Made by a program: the position numbers and the translations under genes. Positions 40,380 through 48,900 of a stretch of DNA of 64,000 bases are shown piece by piece. Position 1 is the stretch's first letter, and each line of letters begins with the position of its first letter. Below the pieces are notes generated by a model. The model was not told where the DNA came from, ran no database searches, and worked only from the letters and a program-made list of their open reading frames with translations. This DNA is from Hymenolepis diminuta (taxonomy: Eukaryota; Platyhelminthes; Cestoda; Cyclophyllidea; Hymenolepididae), in the NCBI GenBank assembly GCA_900708905.1, contig CAADRB010000033.1:1516072-1580071 (forward strand), in the 5' to 3' direction.

Positions 40380-40930
40380 GATTAGGCAAAATGTAGAGCC
40401 ATACTGTGTACTCCGGTCCGAAACGAGCGTTTCTGGTACACCACGAGTTTATGGAAAATAGCAATAGCTGATTTGCTTGTTGTTGGCGAGAGCAGAGTGG
40501 CATCAGACCCTTTCGAGTATGAATTTATCACCGTAGTGTATGTCGTAAATTTAATGGGTCGGGAATGGTAATTCAGAAGTGGGTCCTGGGGAATCTCTTT
40601 TCAACGAGTGAATATGAATAGAGGGATGAGGAGTTTTGGAAACATAGGCAGTGGGTGCATCTTCTCACAAGATTCTCCGCATTTGTAGGTTCGAGAGTAG
40701 ATGTCTGGTGGGTTTCGTTTTCTTCAATGGGAACTGGATAAGGTTGAGCTCATCCATCCAGTCTAGGCCTACGAGGTCGATATTTCGATTTTTAACTTAG
40801 CACTCCTAAGTTAGCATTCATGCCTCCTCCATAAATGCAGCCTTGCATCGCATCGATACGTAGAGTCACGCAGCGTTAGATGCGTGGAGGCACGATAATG
40901 ATATCGGAGCCATTGTCGATCATAGCTCTG
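40380..40930 (-). pseudogene. pol remnant (protease and integrase traces)
   Basis: Protease active-site-like DNG (normally DTG or DSG) lies near 40898-40930. It is followed by the short pre-RT motif LDWMDEL and then by integrase core motifs in more than one frame with stops. The direct passage from the pre-RT segment to integrase shows that the RT/RNase H block has been lost. Confidence 0.6.
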
Positions 40931-41224
40931 TCTCGTCTGAGTTAATGCTCTCTTGTTGTTCGGGTTCTGTCTCGTTGAACTTTCGTAGAAGATTCTCAGC
41001 AGAAACCTTTCTTGCGGTCATTTCCGTTGGAATTCTGGCAGCGATGTTTTCGATAGGGGAGTCTTGATGATAAATACGTCCTCCGCAAAATCAGCACCAT
41101 GCGAATGACTGCTTCTGATACTCGTAGGATGGGGAGTGGATCCCTTGGGTCGGTGGATGATAGGTCATTTTCAGGTCCTTTCAAATTGAACACTCACGGT
41201 TAACAGTCCTCCATCGGATTCGGG

Positions 41225-41608
41225 TCAGCGACGAGACTTCTTGACATCGGGTTTCTTGTCCAAGAGGGACAGAGGTCCGAGTCGAATCTCAGCATGGCAA
41301 GGAGATCGAGGACCAAGAATGAAAATGAGATATTTAAAATGGTTTTCTTTGAGAGAGCCAAATCGGAAACTAGTGTAAAGTCGGTTAACGATACCTACAT
41401 GATAGTGAAAATTTTCATCTTCACGTATAGTCAACCTGAAGAGATAATTGTTGTCATCAACGACCGAATCTAACCTACCCATTATCTTTTCATAAGTTAG
41501 GTCGATAGGATCCATCGGTTGAAAGTAGGACGAGCATAAGTCGTGGTCGCTTCTGTTAAATTCACGAAGCAGCATGGTAATTCGTGTGGCGTGGGGTAGA
41601 TCTGCCAT
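41225..41608 (-). pseudogene. Retrotransposon gag fragment, 127 codons
   Basis: An ATG-started ORF ends in KKSRR then a stop. The part FGSLKENHFKYLIFILG, followed by an EIRLGPLSLL stretch, matches the conserved capsid-like region of flatworm Gypsy-type gag proteins. A Cys-rich segment ending in GFC lies farther on, at about 41000-41080, in another frame, and may be the remnant of the zinc knuckle. The reading frame is therefore broken before the nucleocapsid part. Confidence 0.65.
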
Positions 41609-41836
41609 GCTGTTCTTATAAATATCACAGTAATGAGCATAGCATGCTGCTAAAGTTTCACATATAAGAGTTCACACTTATATATTTATATAAGTATATA
41701 AATACACCTGCATTTTTCACGTAATCTTCCGGATCCTACGTAGACGTTGAGAAATTCATCTGGGTAAAGATATTTCTCACGATTGAGGAGATTTGGGCTC
41801 CCATATCCACGCAATTCGATAACTGCGCCGCCAAAC

Positions 41837-42114
41837 TGTTGTAATTTGCTCTTCTCTATAGGATATCGTAACCGACTCTTGGATTCCCTAAGACATTACA
41901 CTAGCTACAAACACGACCCAAACCGCTATATCAACACAAGGCGCACGTTTCCGTATCGATGGGTCGATTTATATTATGTGCTATCGACAACCGTAATGTA
42001 AATAAATTCGTTCGAATAAAAGGGGAATTATAAGCAGGAATTAAAAGGTGGAAAATAAAGGGTCTTACATATAAGCATTATTTTGGGAAAAATATTATTT
42101 TCTTATATGCAACA
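41837..42114 (-). repeat. 5' LTR of the deleted retrotransposon
   Basis: Begins on the minus strand with TGTTGCATATAAG at 42114 and ends TACAACA at 41837. A TATA-like AATATAAAT is inside. Immediately downstream is GTTTGGCGGCGCAG, a candidate primer site. The LTR begins 13 nt after the BTB stop codon. Confidence 0.75.
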
Positions 42115-42127
42115 ATAGCGTAAAGAC

Positions 42128-43734
42128 CTAGAGTATTATTCTCTTGTTTCGAAGAATTTCAATAGCGAAGTCTCCTTGATCTTGATTCACTGTGATCACA
42201 GCTTTCTCGTTCACACAAGAGAAGTGAAAGGTGACCCTGTTTATAAGAATCTGACCCTGTGACTTAATATTAATGTACTGTATGCCGTGGAAGGCAACCA
42301 ATATGCTATTATGCACGCTCGGTTTACTGTCTCTCCAAAAGTTTGATGGTTCAACTACTGTCCTGTTTCCACCATCAGATCCACCTAAAGCATCCATATG
42401 CATTCCCCGGAGTGTAGTAAACACCAGTTTGTCGATCAACCATCCACTATTGATTATGGCACCAGTGATAACATCATCCTCCGGAACTTGAATTGTGTGT
42501 CTAGAAAAGGACTGATTTGATTTAACTAATCCACTACTTTGTGTATAGCCTATCGTTTTCATGTCCCCATAGTACCTCTTCTTTCCTTCCAGTAATCAGA
42601 TTCTGATAAGTTATATCGAGTCCTATTGAGATAATAATCGAAAGTAAATTTTAGATCTTACCAGCCAGAACCTGTCTGCCATCCCAGGAACGACTTACGT
42701 GACCAGTCAAGGCACATACTTTCCATTGACCGGGTGGATGCTTATCGTAAGAATTCTTGCTGCCTGGTAGCTCCGAGTAACTATAATCCCGTAAAACAAT
42801 GTTTGAACACTTACTTGTAGTCGTATGCGAACGAGTGGAAACCAAATGGCTGGGTATCTAAATCTTTCATACAGAGTGGGGCTAAATAATCAGCATATCA
42901 TAACCGCGTATGCTATTCTTACCCAACATTGAGTCACCTGAGTTAAATTCGACCGGGATTGGGTTTACATCATGAACTGCGAAAAAATTATTTAATAACT
43001 TTGAAATTAATTAATCAAGGAAATGTTACTTGATTAACTTCAGTTATATAACTTCTGCCAAAGTAGACGTAGCCTCCCGTGCTTTGCATCCATAAACTTT
43101 TCTCTTTGATTACCTTAAGGATCCAATCCAGAGGGATATTTGAAAGACATGAAGGATCTTAAAAGTGTGATGATAAATGGGATCTTTTACCGTTAAAGAG
43201 CAAGGGGTGCATCCTGAACACATTTAATACAGCCTGATGAACTTCCGTAGAAGTCGTTTTTTCAAAAGCCTCAATGAAGATTTGTCGGAGAGCTTTCTGC
43301 TGATTGACATCAATATTTGGTTGAAGGAGGGTTTTAGCGAAAAACTTAGGTAGAGCACGAGAACAGACAGCATGTCCCAAAGGCATATCGAATCTTTCAC
43401 ATAGTTCCAAATAGCCAATTATTGACCGACTTTCTTCCAAATTTCCTGTGTATGCTAGGAGGAGCAGTGATTTTAGTTCATCCGCCGAGTTAGTCAGACT
43501 TGGTGGTACTCGAATGAGCTTTTTCTTTTTATCACTAGGGTGAGCTAGAATAAGCTCTTTTAAGCGATTAGACAAGGCGCAAATTGAAGAGTGTGCATCT
43601 ATACGCTCTTCATCTGAACCAACTATCCATGTAACATCGGTCAGCTTTCCTTCCTTGTAAAAATCAAAAATCTTGTCTTGAACGGAGGAAGAATACATAA
43701 AAAGAGTCTTATCAGCGCTCTGGATGGCCTCCAT
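42128..43734 (-). CDS. BTB/POZ-domain protein, 6 exons, 404 aa
   Basis: Exons in coding order are 43734-43191, 42976-42923, 42881-42815, 42780-42662, 42622-42576 and 42511-42128, with compatible phases (1215 nt with TAG). Residues about 17-115 form a BTB fold: GKLTDVTWIVG, then DAHSSICALSNRLKEL and LLLLAYTGN. Residues 116-181 look BACK-like (FAKTLLQPNI, EVHQAVLNVFRMHP). BTB proteins often act as dimeric adaptors, including for cullin-3 ligases; the role here is not known. The last exon (278-404) is beta-rich with spaced glycines (IINSGWLIDKLVF, LGGSDGG, INRVTFHF) and could be jacalin-like, which is a weak inference. Introns 2-4 are micro-introns of 41, 34 and 39 nt. The fifth (64 nt, donor GAG|GTACTA) is the least certain junction. 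Confidence 0.75.
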
Positions 43735-44960
43735 AATTAATAAAGCTTTAAGAAATATCAGTGAAGGGAAATAACTGGAAAAAATTATGAGAAAACGAAA
43801 CTAGGCTAGGTTAGCGACTACGCTGACCAATAGGAGGGCTGTGTTGTTTAAGGCATCTAATCATCCGCTATCAACAAATAGATTGATTAATGGCAATAAA
43901 GCACGTGGACGAAATGAGACGAGTCTCCAACTACAAGCCGTCTTGTTACGCGCTAACGGCATGCGTGACATGGCCATCTCTTTGGCTCCTTTCTCCGCTT
44001 CTCCGGTCTATTTCACAACCACCCAATGTGTGGTTGTACATCCATAAGACAACATTCCGCGATATTACAGGTTTTCAGAGCTGCCAGGCAGCAAGAGAAT
44101 ATCTAAATCTTCACACCTATTGATATATTCACTGATTCAGACGCTGTAAAATGAGAGATGGGAGTAATAAAATCTAAGATTTGTCTAAACAAACCAAAAT
44201 GACGACTATCTTTCATAAACCCTATCTAAATAATAACTATTTTGTCAATTTCTGAACCATATGGCACTATTTAACGCATATCCGAAATTAACGATCTATA
44301 GATGTACATTTTTGTAATAGCCATTCTTATACCCTGTGATGTTTATCAATCTGCGATTTGCAGCCCCACTAATTTTGAGGTCTTTGTCAATCGAACTATT
44401 TTGTGATCTAATTGGTCCAAATAAGTAAAAACTTTCAATTTCAAGACATTATACTTCCGTGAAATGAGATAATCCTGAAATATCAATTATTAGCCTCATT
44501 TTTTATACTTTGCTAAAAAGCTAATTTCACCTTTCCTCTACCTCTGTTTATCCGGTCGTCCTCAATCAAAGCGTGATCGTCTTTATATACATATATATAT
44601 GACGGTAACACGAAATAATACATTTACTTTTCTTGAGCAAAATGTTTTCTTTTGGTAACTATTCGTTTGATACAGCCTCCAAATGTATGAATGGTCGAAT
44701 ATTTTTATAATATCAATTATTTATAGGTTAATTTGTAAAAAGGACTAAATTAGTTTTAATCTATCAATTTTCTGTTCGTCGTTTGAATAACCTCGTTTAG
44801 AGTTGTGTGAGTTACTTTGTCTTGTTTTTTTGTTTACTAGTGATGTTTTAGTAGTTTCATTCTCTGAATTTCGCTAACACAGTAACAGTTAATTTAACCT
44901 CTATGATATTTTATGTCATTTGTTCGTTTGTTTTCTTTTCGCAATCATCTGTCTTCCGCA
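43735..44960. promoter_or_regulatory. Divergent spacer between the BTB gene and the RAMAC operon
   Basis: Both flanking genes point outward, so promoters for each should lie here. A CCAAT sequence occurs at 43827-43831, about 95 bases upstream of the BTB start. Overlapping short ORFs at 43841-44123 show no motif. The right end is pyrimidine-rich and leads into the acceptor before ORF1. Confidence 0.4.
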
Positions 44961-44970
44961 GCAGTCAATC

Positions 44971-45429
44971 ATGCGCTTCTTGGATGTTAATTTATCAGAG
45001 GGCAAATTGATTATCTGTGGATCCCAAAACATCCTATCTGATTTGCGCTTACGATTTCCAGATCAATGTACTAGTTCCTTTCGCGATTGTAGCAAAATTG
45101 TTATTTCGTCTTTCAGTAATGATGTACCTTTAGACTTAATATTCTTAGATATCTACACCCGAGCCTCTAATCTTTCGGGTATGATTGTGGAACAGTCAAA
45201 TTCAGCAATGTCTCGTAGGATTTTATGGTCTTTCCCAGCCAGAAAGTCTCTTTTGTATAGACTGAGGCACTCAGTTGACTTGTTTATAATTTTGAAGTCC
45301 TTGTTTATTGCTTATGCCCTTCGTTTGCTTTCGATTAATGCTATGCATTTAGACTTTTTAGTCCTGTTCATCTTTTGTGCGTCGCTTTTATATATTCTTT
45401 CTCTCATTCCTAATTTTTTTAAGAATTGA
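44971..45429 (+). CDS. Two-TM hypothetical protein, first ORF of the RAMAC pair, 152 aa
   Basis: The ATG at 44971 has A at -3 and sits 9 nt after an acceptor-like tract ending CTTCCGCAG (44961), which may be a cis- or trans-splice acceptor. The N-terminal half (1-100) is soluble-looking and mixed in charge. Two hydrophobic helices follow at about 102-121 and 127-149, ending PNFFKN, which suggests a C-terminal membrane hairpin. No family was recognised. The stop is 17 nt before the RAMAC ATG, in a different frame, so a shared primary transcript is likely. Length and hydrophobic C-terminus argue against a chance ORF in this AT-rich DNA, but homology evidence is needed. Confidence 0.6.
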   Translation: MRFLDVNLSEGKLIICGSQNILSDLRLRFPDQCTSSFRDCSKIVISSFSNDVPLDLIFLDIYTRASNLSGMIVEQSNSAMSRRILWSFPARKSLLYRLRHSVDLFIILKSLFIAYALRLLSINAMHLDFLVLFIFCASLLYILSLIPNFFKN

Positions 45430-45434
45430 CATAG

Positions 45435-45446
45435 ACAATTTATACA
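45435..45446 (+). promoter_or_regulatory. Candidate splice acceptor and 5' leader before RAMAC
   Basis: A T-run and GAATTGACATAG ending at 45434 form an acceptor-like signal 12 nt upstream of the RAMAC ATG. In flatworms that add a spliced leader, such a site between two close ORFs could separate an operon transcript into individual mRNAs. This is inferred from position only. Confidence 0.35.
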
Positions 45447-45671
45447 ATGTCGCAGTTCAAATCCGAAGCAGATTATGAGAGTATTTTTAAACATCGTTAT
45501 TCCACTGACGATAACGAATTCACCGAATATGCAGAAAAACCCTCCCCATCTCCACCCGTTTTTGAAGGTTGGATCTCTCGAAGCAACCGTCACCATTCCT
45601 CAGATAATCGATATTCTAATCGTCAATCGAACTCCTGCAGACGACATGAATATTCTCATCGTCGTGACTAA
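45447..45671 (+). CDS. RAMAC: RAMAC-like RNMT-activating mini-protein, 74 aa
   Basis: The N-terminal region reads YESIFKHRYSTDDNEFTEY followed by EKPSPSPPVFEGW, matching in order the activation domain of RAMAC (FAM103A1): a Phe/Tyr-x3-F-x3-R/Y-F/Y-T/S-x-D/N-D pattern, an E-Y, and a SPP(V/I)xExW block. The rest is Asn/Arg/Ser-rich (SSDNRYSNRQSN), as in the RNA-binding tail of the family. RAMAC binds and activates the mRNA cap guanine-N7 methyltransferase RNMT in the nucleus. The protein is shorter than the human one (about 118 aa), mainly in the Gly/Tyr-rich tail. The ATG has A at -3. It converges on the 3' end of the RapGEF gene 290 bases away. Confidence 0.85.
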   Translation: MSQFKSEADYESIFKHRYSTDDNEFTEYAEKPSPSPPVFEGWISRSNRHHSSDNRYSNRQSNSCRRHEYSHRRD

Positions 45672-45740
45672 TTACATTTGTTTGTTTTTTCTTAATATTG
45701 ACTAAATGTATATCACACTGCAAATAAGACTTTTTCTGAA

Positions 45741-45760
45741 TTTATTAATAGGGGTTTATT
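45741..45760 (-). promoter_or_regulatory. Candidate poly(A) signals of the RapGEF gene
   Basis: Two minus-strand AATAAA hexamers (45760-45755 and 45746-45741) lie about 200 nt downstream of the RapGEF stop. They fall inside the likely 3' UTR zone of the convergent RAMAC gene. Confidence 0.45.
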
Positions 45761-45960
45761 TATCTTAAAATAATGAACCGGCGGGAAAAATTGCCTTCTA
45801 TCCACACATCTGGGGTAGGGGTAAGAAAAAAACACGTTGTGCGTTGTTTATGGAAATGAAACAATGGAGAAAAAGGTAGACATGGGGAGTATTTGTTATT
45901 GGCTTTATAGACAACACAAATAGAGTTGGGGATCTGACGAAAAGATTGTTTTTAAAAGGA

Positions 45961-48900
45961 TTACGAGACCTCCCGCTTCCTGCGATTGATAAGTTCTCTC
46001 AGTGCGAAGTCAGGATAGGCGGTTTTAAAATCTGCAATGAAGTCCAGAATGTCCAAGTCTGGTTTTATGTCATAGTGTCTACAAGGATAGCAATCGCAGT
46101 TAGAAGATTAAACTACTTAAATAATGTCAGTAGGGAAGTTTCAACATACGCGGCTCGCCCTTCGACGCTGTCTTGTTTCACGAAGAAGTTGATTATTAGG
46201 AAATGTTTCCAACTTCGCCAAAAGTTGACAACGGGTCCATGTTCCGGTTTATATGATGCCTTCATCCCCTTGGGAACTTCGGGAAGGTAAAGAGGATTAA
46301 TCTGCTCAAGAGCAATCAGATTTTGCAAGGTGAGACCCAGGTATGGAATGAGGGGAGGAGAAGCTTCAGCCAGTTCACGGCGATAATTGGCAAAATGCGG
46401 AGGCTGCATGTAAGGCCGAAGTCGTGCAAGACGCTGAAATTAATATAAGTAGTTAGTAGGGAGCTTACATTTTACCAATCCAGCGGGAATATAGTTGCTA
46501 CTTACAGCTCGAGTTTTCTTCGAGAATATATTCTCAGGAACCAGGAGAAATGAACAGAGGATGGCCAGGAAACTGTTAAAGTTCTTCAATATATGAAGGT
46601 GCTGCAAAGATAATGCTGGTTAATTTACTATCAAGGGAGAACACGACGGATGGGGTATATACTACTTACATTCATCACTTTAAGTAGTTTAACCGCGTGC
46701 CGTTCGCGTTGAGATGCGGGAGGAGCCAGTAGGAGGGTAGCGGCCCAATTAGAGAGAGCTGTAAATTGTGCTGCACAGGCTGCCATGACAGGAGCTTTTA
46801 GGGCTGATAAAGATTTGATGTCCAAAAGTTCTTCCAACTATTCAAGAATGGTAAAGGGCGAAGTTAGCCAAATCGGGGCTGTTATAATTTCAGTCAAAAT
46901 TAAAACTTAAGCCTAAATGACTCAATTTATACCTGCAATTTGTTCCTTCCGGTTGAAATTTTAAATTTTCGAACGGAGATATGCATTTCATTGCTTTTCA
47001 CTTAGGACTTATATATATGGTATTTACTAAATTTTCAACTAACGGAAAAGACTGAAATCATGTTAGAATGAGATATTTTCTTCATAGAGTGAGAAAATCT
47101 AACTATTTAAAAAAAGGGGGGGGGGAGGTTAGTTAACTGAATTAAATTTGTCATCTTTCTAAACTGTCGAAATTAACGGACAGTTTAAAACGAACACGGC
47201 AGGGTGACTCAATACGTTCTGGAAATTTGTCCGCCTAAAGTGAAATTTCGCATTTTAAGTTTTGCCTTCATCCTGATTCCCGCTAGATGCTTGAAATTAT
47301 TTGAAAAATAAACTGCAACTTTTGGACCGGTTAACTATAATTCTTGAAGAGAAGGTAAGATTGAGAACGAATACGTCTATTCACTTAAGCCGATTGTAGA
47401 TTTTTAAATCATTTAATTAAAACAAACCGCAAAGGTAGGTTTGGATTAATGATAGAAGAATGTATTTTGAACTAAATAAGATAATTGTTCTGCTGACTAT
47501 TTTAGCTTCTGCAATTTATCATTTCCCTCAAAGTAATTTTAACACTATTTAGCCAAAAGAGTTAAGGTTTTAATAATCTTTAAATTTTAAACATTTTACA
47601 TTTCGCAAGTGTCAATTAGTTTTCTGGAGATATTCTCAAGGTTTAAGTTGCTGTTTTTTCTGTACTTAAGGACGTCTTATTTTTGAGGACACTTAAATGG
47701 TAAAAACAAATTAGTGCTTTTAGTGAGGTGAGCGTCGCTATTACGCGACAACATTATTTCGGCTGCACGAAAGTACATAAACCTTCTGCACTTTCATTTT
47801 ACATGCTGTAACCACCCACGAAATCGCATACACAGCCTTTAATCTGATTAAAAGTAATCTTTATGAGCTCACAATTTCATCGTCGCACTACCCACCTTCA
47901 TTAGTATTACCTCTGTTACCATCATTAACCATTAAAAGGAAAGAAACTTTGACAAGTTTCAGTTGTAGGAAAGGTTCTGAATACCAGGAACAGCAAAACA
48001 GACTGTAAGAGCTGAATCAAAGGGATAAGTAGATGATGATATTAAGACATCAAGAGTTGCTCATCCGAACAAAGAATGTAAAATTTGTCAACTCCTCTCA
48101 GCAGGCCTAAATTTGTTCTCTTTAAAATTATTTGAGTTCTGCTCCGGCAGCCCTGACGATTGTTCTCTTACCTTCCAATTTTCAAATTCCTATTCTTTCC
48201 TTTTCTCCTCTCCTCTTCTCTTTTTCATTCATTGTCTAAATCAACTCCCCGTCTTTAGCTTGTGAGAACGGCCGTTGTATCCTAATAGTCTTTAGTAAGC
48301 ACTTTAGTTTCGTTAATGGGAATAGATTGAGGGATCAGACTCGTAAAATAGCCTCACTGACTGGATTTTGTGCTACTTTAAGTCATAGACAGAATAGGGT
48401 GAAGTTTAATTTTTAGGAGGTAGAGTATTGAGATGAATCGTTAAGCGTCTTTGAAGAATGATTACTGTAGATGAAATATTTACGATTTCCTACCCTAATC
48501 AGTTTCACATTTTTTCTCACTCTCATATTAGAGAAAACACATCACAAAAACCTATCTCACACAAGAATGGTGATAAATTCTTAACTAGTCGAAGTCTGAG
48601 AGCTAAAATCACACGAGAAAGGTCGTAATAGTTGTGAAGTATAATAAATAAAGTAAAGCGATGAGAAAAAAAAGAAGAAAAAACATTTATTCACCAATTT
48701 TCATAAAATGAAAAGCAAAATCTATTAAAATTACAAAATAATTGCTTCCATTCATTCTTTTGACAAACCAGACAAAGCAGAAGTACCTTGTTTGAATAAC
48801 AAATTTAGGGAATAGCCCAATAATCACTAACAAATATATCGGAAAAATGTGAAGTCCGTTGGAGAATTTTTACTTTGAAAGAATTCAAGAGATTCTAAAT

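Larger units (their letters stand above)
39661..42114 (-). mobile_element. Internally deleted LTR retrotransposon
   Basis: Two direct repeats of about 277 bp flank a 1.9 kb interior on the minus strand. In coding order the interior shows a gag ORF, a Cys-rich trace, a protease-like trace (IDNGSDIII, about 40930-40898), a linker trace (LDWMDEL, near 40780) and an integrase-like trace (DATLLSPTTSK, then GVPETLVSD, about 40520-40400). Reverse transcriptase and RNase H are missing, so the copy cannot be autonomous. Gag and the integrase core suggest a Ty3/Gypsy-type element. The LTRs are clearly diverged and no convincing target-site duplication was found, so the insertion is old. Confidence 0.75.

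Noticed and set aside
42512..42562. Separate gene starting at the ATG at 42562
   Set aside because: The upstream BTB exons join in phase to the exon at 42511, and an in-frame stop lies just upstream of that ATG.
45475..45705. Overlapping plus-strand ORF in a second frame
   Set aside because: Shadow of the RAMAC frame, which carries the family motifs.
46113..46149. Read-through of RapGEF exon 7 to the stop at 46113
   Set aside because: A GTATGT donor at 46149 and the next exon (HYDIKPDLDILDFI) complete the CDC25 domain as in the family.
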